Below are positions 18,452 through 27,643 of a stretch of 64,000 bases of DNA, piece after piece. This stretch comes from Alphaproteobacteria bacterium 41-28 (GTDB lineage Bacteria > Pseudomonadota > Alphaproteobacteria > UBA9655): the NCBI GenBank assembly GCA_001897795.1, contig MKUL01000037.1:62001-126000 (forward strand), written 5' to 3'. Below the pieces are notes generated by a model. That model was not told the DNA's origin. It worked only from the letters and a program-made list of their open reading frames with translations, and searched no databases. How positions within the stretch are numbered: the stretch's first letter is position 1; the number at the start of each line of letters is the position of its first letter. The position numbers and the translations under genes were made by a program.

Positions 18452-19320
18452 TTGATATAGAAAAATTACGCTCTTTTTATTACGTCATTAAGGAAGGCTC
18501 TCTTTTAAAAGCAGCTGCTGTCTTAGATAAAAATCACACTACTCTTAGCAAACATTTAACCGAATTGGAAAGCACTTATAATATTAAACTTTTTGTCCGA
18601 AAACGAAAGAGATTAGAATTGACGGACAAAGGAAATGATCTTTTTAAGCTCGCTCAAACCACTATCCCAAATCTTGAAAATGGAGCGACAGAAATATTAT
18701 CATCTCCAAAGAAACAACAAAATAAACTGCGAATTATTACAACAACTGGGATTATTGGCATTTGGCTTATTCGAAAAGTTAAACTCCTAGCAGAAGAATT
18801 TCCCGATCTAAAAATTGCGATCATTACAACCAATGCAGATATTGATTTTGATACTTCAAAAGCAGATATAGGCATTTTACCGAAACAGCCAGTAAAAGGG
18901 CTTTCTCAAAAGAAGATTAAAACGCTTCATACACAACTTTTTGCAACACCCGAATATTTGCGCAGGTATGGAACTCCTACAAGCTTAGATGATTTAAAGA
19001 ACCATAAGTTAATCAGCTTTTACTCTGATTTTGAAGGGAATGTTGGGAATGTTGATTGGCATTTAAAGAAAGGTCTTCCTGATCATACCTTACGTGAGAG
19101 CTGTCTTAGCATAAATTCAGGTTTTTTGGTTTTTGAGGCTGGGTGCCAAGACCTTGGTATCATCACAATGATGGAAGAATTTGAGTATCTAAAAAATTCA
19201 AGCCTTGTTCGTATCCTCCCAAATGAATCAGGACCTACGATAGATATTTTCTATATAACACGAGCAGATACTGTTCTGACAATGATTCAAAAAAAATTTT
19301 TAAAAATCCTATCATCTTAA
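18448..19320 (+). CDS. LysR-family transcriptional regulator
   Basis: 290 residues. The N-terminal winged HTH covers residues about 1-60 (LRSFYYVIKEGSLLKAAAVL, KNHTTLSKHLTELE), followed by a periplasmic-binding-protein-like effector domain. It is translationally coupled to the EamA gene, an arrangement often seen when a LysR regulator controls its neighbouring exporter. The 22-residue peptide gene starts 136 nt downstream on the same strand. Confidence 0.92.
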   Translation: MIDIEKLRSFYYVIKEGSLLKAAAVLDKNHTTLSKHLTELESTYNIKLFVRKRKRLELTDKGNDLFKLAQTTIPNLENGATEILSSPKKQQNKLRIITTTGIIGIWLIRKVKLLAEEFPDLKIAIITTNADIDFDTSKADIGILPKQPVKGLSQKKIKTLHTQLFATPEYLRRYGTPTSLDDLKNHKLISFYSDFEGNVGNVDWHLKKGLPDHTLRESCLSINSGFLVFEAGCQDLGIITMMEEFEYLKNSSLVRILPNESGPTIDIFYITRADTVLTMIQKKFLKILSS

Positions 19321-19440
19321 GGATTTCTTAACTTTTTTAAAATATTATAAAAATTTTTCTTTTTTTTTTTTTAAAACATGTTAAATGTAAGAAAATATGT
19401 TCTTAGGTAGTCTTATTACATTTCACAATAAACTAACAAA

Positions 19441-19453
19441 AAAAGGAGAAAAA
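19441..19453 (+). promoter_or_regulatory. Strong ribosome binding site of the 22-aa peptide
   Basis: AAAAGGAGAA lies 6-8 nt before ATG 19456. It is among the best SD sequences in the region and the main reason for calling the tiny frame a gene. Confidence 0.75.
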
Positions 19454-19455
19454 AA

Positions 19456-19524
19456 ATGATTAAGAAAATTGAAAAATCAAAAGTTCATGGCATTGGATAT
19501 ACTCTTAGAACAACCATAGTTTAA
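19456..19524 (+). CDS. 22-residue peptide, candidate RiPP precursor
   Basis: A short frame of 22 codons with a strong SD, ending in tandem in-frame stops TAA TGA. The first half is lysine-rich (MIKKIEKSK), like a leader. The second half, VHGIGYTLRTTIV, carries the only His, Tyr and Arg and could be the core. It ends 9 nt before the TTG start of the HExxH-type peptide hydroxylase, in the same reading frame. Such hydroxylases act on ribosomal precursor peptides encoded beside them. A regulatory leader peptide, or a fragment of an N-terminally interrupted hydroxylase gene, are the alternatives. Confidence 0.6.
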   Translation: MIKKIEKSKVHGIGYTLRTTIV

Positions 19525-19533
19525 TGATCTATT

Positions 19534-20508
19534 TTGAATAATTCCACGGCATTCCTATCTCAAGCTCTTCCTGTAGAAGGAAGAGCTTTGTCTTTAAGGA
19601 CCTCTTTTAATGAATCTTTGCTCGAGAGTCTTAAATATCTTTTAGATGCTTGCGTCGAGGTTATTCCTGAAGATCTTTTTTTTCAAGCTAACCAAAAGTT
19701 GGGTTCCCTAAATCCCGAATTTAAACTGTCTGGATTATTAAGCCAAATTAATGCGGACTTCTTTAATGCCGTCGAAAAAAAAGATATTCAAAGAATTATA
19801 GCTATTTCACGAAAGTTATCTACGAATGACTTTCAAGTTAAAAACATGGCATATTTAAACTTATCAAATTTAGATGACTATTATTCTCCCTTGGTGAAGC
19901 ACACGTTTTCCCAGGAAACCATGGCTAAAGCTAGCTTTTTTCCTTTGTCTTCTGAGCATTTTCAACAGGTTCAAGAATCACTCCAACGTGGCTTTGGGAT
20001 CCTTCAGAGGTCATTTTCAGATTTTTTTAAGGAGTCTCAAGAACTGATTAGCGAAGTCTTAATCATGAATTCTGAAGGGCTAAAAGCTGGGTCAAGTTTT
20101 GACCTCTTCGGAATGATTTATGCAAGTTATTTGTATAAATGGAAAAAAGTTTCTGAAATTCTTGATTTAATCACCCATGAGCAAGCTCATCTTTATGTTT
20201 ATTTATTGAATAAAGATGATCCTCTTGTATTGAATCCTAAAGAATTTCACGAATCACCCTTAAGAAAAGAAAAAAGACCTCTTATGGGCATTTATCATGC
20301 GACCTTTGTTCTTGCGAGAATTTATCATGTTTTAACCAAAGCTCTTGCGCTTAATGAAATCCCCAAGGAAGAAAAAGACTATTGCAAGGAACTTCAAGAT
20401 TATTATCAAAAACGCTGTAAGGTAGGATTAGAAATCCTCCAAACCCACGCCAAAATGACTCCTTTAGGAGAAGGGCTTATTCTCTCTGCCAGTAAACTGG
20501 TACAGTGA
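19534..20508 (+). CDS. aKG-HExxH-type peptide beta-hydroxylase-like protein
   Basis: 324 residues. The signature is ITHEQAHLYVYLLN with HExxH at 215-219, then SPLRKEKRPLMGIYHATFVL (RPL 248-250, His255). This arrangement matches proteins annotated as 'HEXXH motif-containing putative peptide modification protein', which includes iron/2-oxoglutarate peptide beta-hydroxylases from RiPP clusters. The N-terminal 180 residues are helical and variable. The start is TTG with no SD, so translation probably depends on the 22-aa peptide gene 9 nt upstream. No radical SAM or protease partner is nearby. Confidence 0.82.
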   Translation: MNNSTAFLSQALPVEGRALSLRTSFNESLLESLKYLLDACVEVIPEDLFFQANQKLGSLNPEFKLSGLLSQINADFFNAVEKKDIQRIIAISRKLSTNDFQVKNMAYLNLSNLDDYYSPLVKHTFSQETMAKASFFPLSSEHFQQVQESLQRGFGILQRSFSDFFKESQELISEVLIMNSEGLKAGSSFDLFGMIYASYLYKWKKVSEILDLITHEQAHLYVYLLNKDDPLVLNPKEFHESPLRKEKRPLMGIYHATFVLARIYHVLTKALALNEIPKEEKDYCKELQDYYQKRCKVGLEILQTHAKMTPLGEGLILSASKLVQ

Positions 20509-20518
20509 ATAAGCCCTT
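20471..20518. terminator. Bidirectional hairpin at the end of the HExxH gene
   Basis: AAGGGCTTATTC (20471-20482) and GAATAAGCCCTT (20507-20518) are perfect 12-bp inverted repeats. The right arm covers the TGA stop. It separates two convergent genes. Confidence 0.7.
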
Positions 20519-20536
20519 TAGTTTGCAACTTTAGCC

Positions 20537-20977
20537 TTAAGCTATCTTAAAAATAGGGGGGTGGCCCTCCTTCGAAATAAGAAACAAAGCTTCAGCTGCT
20601 GCTGGCTTTGATCCCTTACTAGCGACATCTCCGAGAGAAATAATCCCCACGAGACGTTTGTCTTTATTCAGAACAGGAAGGCGTCTGACATGGTTTTTTC
20701 CCATATTCTTTGCCACGTCTTCAATCGAATCTTCTTCAAAACAATAGAGAACCTTCGGGGTCATAATCTCTTTTATCGCAATGGCTAAAGGATCACGACC
20801 ACTAGCTAACGATCTTATTGTGATATCACGATCCGTGAGGACTCCAACAAGCCTATCATCCTCTTCCACGAGCACAATGCCAATATCATTGTCCCGCATC
20901 AAACGAGCCGCCTCTTTTATGGGTAAATTCGGACCGATCATTTTGACTTCCTTTGTCATGATTTCTTTAACTTTCAT
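20537..20977 (-). CDS. Tandem CBS-domain protein
   Basis: 146 residues consisting of two CBS domains (about 7-60 and 72-125). GVLTDRDITIR and VGIISLGDVA are the characteristic ends of each. Such stand-alone pairs bind adenine nucleotides and often act as energy or stress sensors. There is no catalytic domain. It is convergent with the HExxH gene and monocistronic. Confidence 0.92.
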   Translation of the reverse strand: MKVKEIMTKEVKMIGPNLPIKEAARLMRDNDIGIVLVEEDDRLVGVLTDRDITIRSLASGRDPLAIAIKEIMTPKVLYCFEEDSIEDVAKNMGKNHVRRLPVLNKDKRLVGIISLGDVASKGSKPAAAEALFLISKEGHPPIFKIA

Positions 20978-21166
20978 GACACCCCCCTCTCTCCTTCTTT
21001 ATGTGAAACAACACATCTCAGCTATGGGTCAGCTTTAGAGGTGTTTATAGAGCTTTTTATTATTCATTTTATTTATGACACAAAAAATTTAAAGAAATAT
21101 TAAATATATAAGAAAATTTGTTAATTAATATTTTATAAGGTCTTTAGAAGAAGAAAGACATACTTT

Positions 21167-21334
21167 TCAGATCCAGAGGAAAGCACATATAATTAAAAGA
21201 ACCCCTACTCCCAAAAGAATCCAGCCAAATAAGATTTTCTGAGGGGGGCGGTTGTCATTTGCAACCTTTGAAAAAAAAGGCGGGAGGGTTTTGGTTTTGA
21301 GAAATGATTTTTTTTCAGGCGGTCTTGCAATCAT
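21167..21334 (-). CDS. 55-aa single-pass membrane protein coupled to gltA
   Basis: The ATG lies directly next to the gltA stop (no gap), so translation is probably coupled. The product begins MIARPPEKKSF, is basic and proline-rich for about 33 residues, and ends in one transmembrane helix (ILFGWILLGVGVLLIICAFL). I recognise no family. The coding frame is continuous and the positive-inside pattern is sensible, so it looks like a real small protein. Confidence 0.6.
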   Translation of the reverse strand: MIARPPEKKSFLKTKTLPPFFSKVANDNRPPQKILFGWILLGVGVLLIICAFLWI

Positions 21335-22672
21335 TTAAACTCCACGCGGTGATGAAAGTCGATAATGACGTAAGGTGTGGCCTGTGTAAAGTTGACGCGG
21401 CCGCCCTATTTTTTGAGAGGGATCCCCAATCATTTCCATCCATTGAGCAATCCAACCCACCGTTCGAGCGACAGCAAAAAGGACGGTAAACATACATGTG
21501 GGAATCCCTATGGCTTTCAAAATAATCCCAGAATAAAAGTCCACATTGGGATAAAGCTTCTTTTCAATAAAATAAGGATCTTCAAGAGCGATCTTCTCCA
21601 ACTCTTTTGCGAGTTCCAAGAGAGGTTCGCCGTGATAGTCAAGTTCTTCTAAAACTTCTTGGCAGACTTTTCTTAAAACAGAAGCGCGCGGATCATAATG
21701 CTTATACACCCGATGACCAAATCCCATCAGTCGGAAAGGATCATTTTTATCTTTCGCCCGTTTAATAAATTCAGGAATCCGATCCTTATGGCCAATTTGA
21801 GTAAGCATATTGAGAACGGCTTCATTGGCTCCACCATGGGCAGGGCCCCAAAGACAAGCAATCCCTGCCGCAATACAGGCAAAGGGATTTGCTCCACTCG
21901 ATCCTGTGAGCCTAACGGTTGAGGTGGATGCATTTTGTTCATGATCGGCATGAAGGATAAGAATTTTATTTAAAGCTCGCGCAACGACTGGATTGACTTT
22001 AAAAGGCGCCGTTGGGGTTGCAAACATCATATAAAGAAGATTTTCTGCATACCCTAAATCGTTTTGGGGATACATAAACGGTTGGCCAATGGAATATTTA
22101 TGAGCCATCGCTGCAATGGTCGGCATCTTGGCGATAAGACGATGAGACGCAATCATTCTTTGTCGTTGATCGCGAATATCAAGACTATCATAATAAAAAG
22201 CAGAAAGGGCCCCTACGACACCCAGCATAACTGCCATCGGATGAGCATCCCTTCGGAACCCACGATAAAAATCCCGCAATTGCTCATGAACCATCGTGTG
22301 AAAAGTAATATTTTTTACAAAGGTTTGATATTCTTCTTCCGTGGGTATTTCTCCTTCCATGAGGAGATAGGCAACCTGCAAAAAGGAGCAATTTTCCGCA
22401 AGTTCTTCAATGGGATAACCGCGATGCAATAAAATCCCTTTTTCACCATCAATAAACGTAATTTTGGATTCACAACTCGCTGTTGAGGTATACCCAGGAT
22501 CATATGTGAAACAGTCCGTTTCGGAATAAAGCTTTCGAATATCTAGGACGGCAGGCCCCATCGTTCCATGAAGAATAGGAAGATCAACAGCCTTTACTCC
22601 CCCAGGTCGACCAGGGATGACCTCAAGGTGGGCAAGATCATTGTCTTCGTCGAGAAAACGGGCTGTCATCAC
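21335..22672 (-). CDS. gltA: Citrate synthase
   Basis: Type II citrate synthase of about 445 residues. [20 protein letters not shown] carries one active-site histidine, [12 protein letters not shown] the second, and [14 protein letters not shown] the third plus the catalytic-site Arg. ATG at 22669 with the SD AAAGG is the likely start (the frame also allows GTG 22672). It condenses oxaloacetate and acetyl-CoA in the TCA cycle. The small membrane protein gene follows without a gap. Confidence 0.98.
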   Translation of the reverse strand: MMTARFLDEDNDLAHLEVIPGRPGGVKAVDLPILHGTMGPAVLDIRKLYSETDCFTYDPGYTSTASCESKITFIDGEKGILLHRGYPIEELAENCSFLQVAYLLMEGEIPTEEEYQTFVKNITFHTMVHEQLRDFYRGFRRDAHPMAVMLGVVGALSAFYYDSLDIRDQRQRMIASHRLIAKMPTIAAMAHKYSIGQPFMYPQNDLGYAENLLYMMFATPTAPFKVNPVVARALNKILILHADHEQNASTSTVRLTGSSGANPFACIAAGIACLWGPAHGGANEAVLNMLTQIGHKDRIPEFIKRAKDKNDPFRLMGFGHRVYKHYDPRASVLRKVCQEVLEELDYHGEPLLELAKELEKIALEDPYFIEKKLYPNVDFYSGIILKAIGIPTCMFTVLFAVARTVGWIAQWMEMIGDPSQKIGRPRQLYTGHTLRHYRLSSPRGV

Positions 22673-22744
22673 AATATACCTTTCTTCATACGTCTATGAA
22701 TTTTACGTCTATCTTCCTTAAGAATCTATTTAGAATTTAGAAAA

Positions 22745-24151
22745 TCATTTCCCCTTTAAAACAGCATACAATCTTTCAAGAGTCTTATCCTTTCCAAGAA
22801 CATGCATAATATCAAAAACACTCGGTGAAACCGTTTTTCCTGTCAATGCAGCACGTAAAGGTTGAGTTGCCTTTGTCAGTTTTAGTTCTCTTTCCTCAGC
22901 AATTTGACGGATATAATCTTCCAGCCCCACTTCCGTCCATGAAGTTTCAGGGAAACAAGGTAAGCGACTTCCCATCACTTTAAGAATCTGGAGGCCTTCC
23001 TCATTCAAAATTTTTTGAGCAGCCTCATCAAGAGGTTGAGGAACAATATAGAAGAGTGAATTTTCCGCAAGCTCTATAAGTGTCTTTGCCCGTTGCTTAA
23101 GGCCCGTCATTCCCCGACGCAAGAGATCGCGCGCTTCTGTATTAACAGAAATTCCATACTTACTTTCAATGAAAGGAATAACCAACGTTACAAGGCGCTC
23201 ATTATCGGCTTCTCGCAAATAATGACCATTAAGGTTCGTCAATTTAACAAAGTCAAAACGGGCGGGAGACTTACCCACATGATCAAGATCAAACCATTGA
23301 ATGGCATCTTTCGTTGAAATAATTTCCTCATCCCCATGGCTCCATCCCAGTCGCAAGAGATAATTTCGTATGGCTTCTGGCAAAAAACCCATGTCTCGGT
23401 AGGCTTCTACCCCAAGTGCGCCATGACGCTTCGATAGTTTTGCTCCATCTGGCCCATGAATCAAGGGAATGTGGGCATAATGGGGAATCGCCCACTCCAT
23501 CGCCTTAAAAATGTTGAATTGGCGAAACATGTTGGTTAAATGGTCATCCCCTCGAATGATATGGGTAATCCCCATATCATGATCATCCACAACAACGGAA
23601 AGGTTAAAGGTAGGAGTTCCATCTGCCCTTAAAAGAATCATATCATCAAGTTGTTGATGGGAAACGCGAACCTCTCCCTGGACGAGATCATGGATCACCG
23701 TGTCTCCAGTTTGAGGAGATTTAAAGCGAACGACAGGATCAATTCCTTTTGGCGCTTCTTCAGGAGAACGATCACGCCACTTCCCATTATACCGGGGAGG
23801 AAGACCTTTTGCGCGGGCCTCTTCTCGCATGGTTTCGAGTTCTTCTGGCGAGCAATAGCAATAATAAGCCATCCCTTTCTTTAAGAGTTCATTCGCAATC
23901 TCAACATGGCGTTCTAAACGATCAAATTGATGGACGGGCGTTTCATCCCATCCAATTTCTAACCATTCAAGACCTTTATAAATAGCTTCAACAGCCTCTT
24001 GAGTAGAGCGGGCCCTGTCCGTATCTTCAATCCGCAGCAACATCTTACCCTGATAATGGCGCGCAAAAAGCCAGTTAAAAAGCGCGGTTCTTGCACTTCC
24101 AATATGAAGATAGCCCGTGGGCGACGGGGCAAAACGAACGACAACAGACAT
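22745..24151 (-). CDS. gltX: Glutamyl-tRNA synthetase
   Basis: 468 residues, class I synthetase. The HIGH motif is within PSPTGYLHIGSARTALFNWL and the KMSKS motif is AKLSKRHG. The Glu-specific DDHDMGITHIIRGDDHLTN block and the C-terminal helical anticodon-binding region are present. It charges tRNA-Glu (and possibly tRNA-Gln if the amidotransferase route is used). It lies 72 nt upstream of gltA on the same strand. Confidence 0.98.
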   Translation of the reverse strand: MSVVVRFAPSPTGYLHIGSARTALFNWLFARHYQGKMLLRIEDTDRARSTQEAVEAIYKGLEWLEIGWDETPVHQFDRLERHVEIANELLKKGMAYYCYCSPEELETMREEARAKGLPPRYNGKWRDRSPEEAPKGIDPVVRFKSPQTGDTVIHDLVQGEVRVSHQQLDDMILLRADGTPTFNLSVVVDDHDMGITHIIRGDDHLTNMFRQFNIFKAMEWAIPHYAHIPLIHGPDGAKLSKRHGALGVEAYRDMGFLPEAIRNYLLRLGWSHGDEEIISTKDAIQWFDLDHVGKSPARFDFVKLTNLNGHYLREADNERLVTLVIPFIESKYGISVNTEARDLLRRGMTGLKQRAKTLIELAENSLFYIVPQPLDEAAQKILNEEGLQILKVMGSRLPCFPETSWTEVGLEDYIRQIAEERELKLTKATQPLRAALTGKTVSPSVFDIMHVLGKDKTLERLYAVLKGK

Positions 24152-24314
24152 AGGGTTTCCTTTATGGTCGCAATCTTTAATTTGATTTTATCCTATGCAA
24201 CGCTTGAGAAGAAGATAGAAAATTGTCCTATCGGTCTCAGATTAGTTTTTCTTGACTTATAAATGTGTATCATCTATGATAGATGTACTATTTACTATAA
24301 GTGAAAGATACCTG

Positions 24315-24623
24315 ATGAAACCTCATTCCGACACAAAAAAATTTTCTTCAACACCTATTATCCATATAGGAACAGATGATGTACGTAAACGTATGGGAGA
24401 GATCTTAGACTGTGTTAATCTCCGGGGGGATGAGTTTCTAATCGAACGTAAACATAAAGCCCTGGCCGTTCTAATTCCTGTTCAAAAACACAAAGTTCTT
24501 GAAAAAATGGCACGAGAATTTCTTTCTAAAAGCCTTATAGGGGAGAATAAAAAACTCTCTCAAAAAGAAGCTGATCAGCTTGCAGATGAAGCTAAACATG
24601 CTTCTCGAAAAAAAGAACTTTAA
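24315..24623 (+). CDS. Phd/YefM-type antitoxin
   Basis: About 102 residues from ATG 24315; the frame is open from 24252 but the upstream extension looks non-coding. VRKRMGEILDCVNLRGDEFL and ERKHKALAVLIPV are the Phd/YefM DNA-binding fold pattern. The C-terminal helix (about 60-100) is charged and would wrap the toxin. The stop is 9 nt before the PIN-domain gene, which is the standard antitoxin-toxin order. It likely represses its own promoter. Confidence 0.82.
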   Translation: MKPHSDTKKFSSTPIIHIGTDDVRKRMGEILDCVNLRGDEFLIERKHKALAVLIPVQKHKVLEKMAREFLSKSLIGENKKLSQKEADQLADEAKHASRKKEL

Positions 24624-24632
24624 AGCTCTATA

Positions 24633-25055
24633 ATGCGGCTTATTTTGGACGCAAATGTAATTGTCAGCTCCCTCATCAAGCCTGAGGGGATTCCAGGAGT
24701 AATCTTAAGAGAAATCCTCTTCAATAATTCCCATACCCTCCTACTTTCCGAGAAGATCGTTAATGAATTAAGGCGTGTTTTAAGATACCCAAAAGTAAGA
24801 AAATATATTTCTCTTTCTGATGATCAATTGGATTTTTGGGTAACATCGTTAGAGATGATAGCTCATGACGTTTGTCCCAGATTTCAGTATGATCCAATTG
24901 TCCTAGAGGAACCAGATGATGACACATATATTATTACGGCCATTGAGGGTAAAGCAAATTGCATCATTAGTGGCGACAAGCATCTTTTGAAGTTGAATCC
25001 TTATAAAGGTCTCCCCATTTTGAAACCTTCTGATTTTTTAAAATCAAGCCATTAG
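24633..25055 (+). CDS. PIN-domain toxin (VapC-like, COG1569 type)
   Basis: 140 residues. PIN nuclease acidic residues are visible: Asp6 in LDANVIVSSL, Glu in SEKIVNELRRVL, Asp in EEPDDDTYIITA and Asp in ISGDKHLLKL. These place it in the 'putative TA toxin, PIN family' group, predicted to be a Mg-dependent RNase. It pairs with the Phd-type antitoxin 9 nt upstream. Confidence 0.88.
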   Translation: MRLILDANVIVSSLIKPEGIPGVILREILFNNSHTLLLSEKIVNELRRVLRYPKVRKYISLSDDQLDFWVTSLEMIAHDVCPRFQYDPIVLEEPDDDTYIITAIEGKANCIISGDKHLLKLNPYKGLPILKPSDFLKSSH

Positions 25056-25163
25056 AAGGTCGAACCTCTAAAATTTTTTCATGATGAATCTCCCCCACTT
25101 CCTTCTTTGAAATTTTTAAGTCATCTTTTATGATAAAAAATAAAAAACAATTTCATAATAAAT

Positions 25164-27251
25164 ATGAACGTTCGGACTTTTCTCGTCTCCTCTTTTTTTA
25201 ATGACTTTCAGGGGTGGCCTTTGTGGTTGCCCGTTTTTTTGGGTCTTGGGATTGTTCTTTATTTTAACTTACCCATTGAGCCTCCCTTCGTATGGGCCTT
25301 TGGAGGACTTTCATTTTTTACCCTTACTCTCTGGAGGATACGTCTTCAAACACTCAGACTTCTTTTCTTAAGCCTTGGATTTGTCAGTCTTGGCTTTTCA
25401 GCAGCCCTTTTTAGAACCCATCTTTTAAACACAGAGATGCTCCATTACCCTTTACCAACCCTTCTCTTAGAAGGTCGCGTAACACAAGTTGAATTGAAAC
25501 CCACTAAGAAAGGAAGCCTCTATCAGAGAATCCTTCTGACGAATCTTGAAGCTGAAACACCAGAAAAGTTGCCTCAAAAAGTTCGGCTCACCTTAAAGGG
25601 AAAAAGAGACCATCTTTGGCCCGGGCAAGTCATACGTTTTCAAGGGAAATTGAATCCGGTCACTGAGCCATCTCTTCCCAAAGGATTTGATTTTCGAAGA
25701 CAAGCTTATTTTAATGGCATAGGGGCAACGGGATTTGCCCTTTCAGTCCCTGAGGTTGTGGGATCTTCTCCCTCTTGCAGGACTCTCCTTGAAAAACGCC
25801 GCGAGGAGATCACAGCTCATTTTCTCAGCCACATGCCCGCTCCGGTAGGAGCTATCGCTGCGGCTCTTATTACCGGGGATAAGGCCGCCATCCCTGATGA
25901 AGTCCGTGAGACTTTTATCAACTCAGGACTTGCCCATATTTTAGCCATATCCGGCCTCCATCTCACCATTATTGCGGGCGTTGTCTTTATGATTATAAGA
26001 CGAGGGATCGCCCTCATTCCTCCCCTTTGCCTAGCTTATAACAGTAAAAAAATTGCAGCAGTTGGCACCATTCTCATGACTTTCCTTTACCTTGTTCTTT
26101 CAGGATTTGGCATTCCTGCCCAACGGGCTTTCATTATGATCTCTGGAGTGATGGGCGCAATTTTAATCGATCGAACCGCCCTTTCCATGCGCACCGTTGC
26201 TCTGGCTGCATTTATCATTCTTCTTAGCACGCCTGAAACCCTTTTAGGGCCCAGTTTTCAACTCTCTTTTGCCGCTGTCATTGCTCTTATTGCTGGGTAT
26301 GAGGCTTTGAAAAATCCAGTCACCCATTGGGTGGTTCAGGGGGGCATTTTCCGAAAGCTTTTTGTTTATTGTGGGGGTCTTGTCTTTACCTCTCTTCTCG
26401 CAACGATGGCCACTCTTCCTTTCACCATTTATCTCTTCCATCGCTTCAGTCTTCACGCCATCGAAGCCAATCTCGTAGCCGTCCCCTTAACGAGTCTTGT
26501 TATTATGCCAATGGCACTTATCACCTGTCTTTTAACCCCTCTCGGTTGGGGTGATGGTCCTCTTCGGGTTTTTGAATATTCTTTAAACCTTTTAACTCAG
26601 ATCGCAGCAACGGTATCTACTTGGCCTGGAGCGAACATTGGAGTTCCCCATCCCCCCATCATTTCTTTTGTCTTGGTTGCTGGGGGTGGTCTTTGGCTTT
26701 GTCTCTGGCAACAACCCTGGCGAAGGTGGGGGCTTCTTCCGATGGTCATAGGCTTTATGACCGCTTTTGGAGGGGAGCTCCCCCATCTTTTGATCGATGG
26801 GCAAGGAAAACTTGTGGGTCTTTATGACGGGAAGGCTCTTCATGTGAGCTCCACTCGAAAGGGAAAGTTTACAGCTGAAATGTGGCAGAAATATTTGGCC
26901 GCTCAAGAGATAAAGGCTTTATCCTGCGAAGCGGGCGTATGTCGGGCGTCCTTTCAAAATACTCCCATCATCATTTCATATGATAAAGAAAATCAACCTT
27001 GTCAAAAAGAGGCTATTCTTATTCGTCTTGAGCCCAGCCAAGCAGCTTGCCCTGAAGCTATGTTAACCCTTGATTGGTTTGATCTCTGGCGCCACGGAGG
27101 GCATGCAGTTTGGTTTACGCCTGAAGGCCCCCGCCTTGAAAAAGTTCGTGATTGCCAAGGCGATCGTCCCTGGACCCGAAAGGCGATTCATAGGAAGGAT
27201 AGGCCGGAGAATAAGGAAATAAAAGAAAAACCTTTTTTACAAGAATTCTAG
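25164..27251 (+). CDS. comEC: ComEC/Rec2-family competence protein
   Basis: 695 residues. The N-terminal membrane helices and OB-like domain (about 20-200) precede the competence domain with the hallmark HILAISGLHLTIIAG and FGIPAQRAFIMISGVMGA, and about ten transmembrane segments. The C-terminus (about 540-695) replaces the metallo-beta-lactamase domain of longer ComEC with a short soluble region. The protein forms the inner-membrane DNA uptake channel. Whether other competence genes exist cannot be seen here. It is flanked on both sides by toxin-antitoxin pairs. Confidence 0.92.
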   Translation: MNVRTFLVSSFFNDFQGWPLWLPVFLGLGIVLYFNLPIEPPFVWAFGGLSFFTLTLWRIRLQTLRLLFLSLGFVSLGFSAALFRTHLLNTEMLHYPLPTLLLEGRVTQVELKPTKKGSLYQRILLTNLEAETPEKLPQKVRLTLKGKRDHLWPGQVIRFQGKLNPVTEPSLPKGFDFRRQAYFNGIGATGFALSVPEVVGSSPSCRTLLEKRREEITAHFLSHMPAPVGAIAAALITGDKAAIPDEVRETFINSGLAHILAISGLHLTIIAGVVFMIIRRGIALIPPLCLAYNSKKIAAVGTILMTFLYLVLSGFGIPAQRAFIMISGVMGAILIDRTALSMRTVALAAFIILLSTPETLLGPSFQLSFAAVIALIAGYEALKNPVTHWVVQGGIFRKLFVYCGGLVFTSLLATMATLPFTIYLFHRFSLHAIEANLVAVPLTSLVIMPMALITCLLTPLGWGDGPLRVFEYSLNLLTQIAATVSTWPGANIGVPHPPIISFVLVAGGGLWLCLWQQPWRRWGLLPMVIGFMTAFGGELPHLLIDGQGKLVGLYDGKALHVSSTRKGKFTAEMWQKYLAAQEIKALSCEAGVCRASFQNTPIIISYDKENQPCQKEAILIRLEPSQAACPEAMLTLDWFDLWRHGGHAVWFTPEGPRLEKVRDCQGDRPWTRKAIHRKDRPENKEIKEKPFLQEF

Positions 27252-27271
27252 TCCGCTGGCGCATTTTCCTG

Positions 27272-27643
27272 TCATTCTACTGAAGATAGGTGTTTGTAAA
27301 TTACTTGAATTTGCTCCTGAAGTAATGGAATATCTTTTTCAAGTGTTTTCCAGACGAGCTCTAAATCTACAGTAAAATAACCATGTGATACTCGATTACG
27401 CATCCAATAAAGGTCACTCCAAGGAACTTCTGGATATTGTGCAGCAAAATGCGGATGGTAGCGATCTATATTGCGAGAAGCCTCACCAATGACTTCAATG
27501 TTACGAATAACAGCATCTTGAATAAGTTCACTCTCAAGAAAACCAACCTCGCTTACATCATTCGTGTAGTGATTTATCCGTTCGATAGCTATCAGAATGT
27601 GTTCGAGATAATTGAGTACATTGAGTTTAGATTCTTTGCTCAT
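27272..27643 (-). CDS. HepT-like toxin (DUF86)
   Basis: 123 residues, all-helical HEPN protein. The RX4HXY RNase motif is present as Arg82 ... His87-Gly-Tyr89 in MRNRVSHGYF. GEASRNI is another family signature. It overlaps the MntA-like gene by 4 nt and follows it, the standard order. In characterised pairs MntA adenylylates HepT on the Tyr of this motif. Confidence 0.92.
   Translation of the reverse strand: MSKESKLNVLNYLEHILIAIERINHYTNDVSEVGFLESELIQDAVIRNIEVIGEASRNIDRYHPHFAAQYPEVPWSDLYWMRNRVSHGYFTVDLELVWKTLEKDIPLLQEQIQVIYKHLSSVE

Noticed and set aside
19456..20508. PQQ-type biosynthesis locus (peptide length similar to PqqA)
   Set aside because: The peptide lacks the PqqA Glu-x3-Tyr pattern and no pqqB-E gene is present; the enzyme is of the HExxH hydroxylase type.
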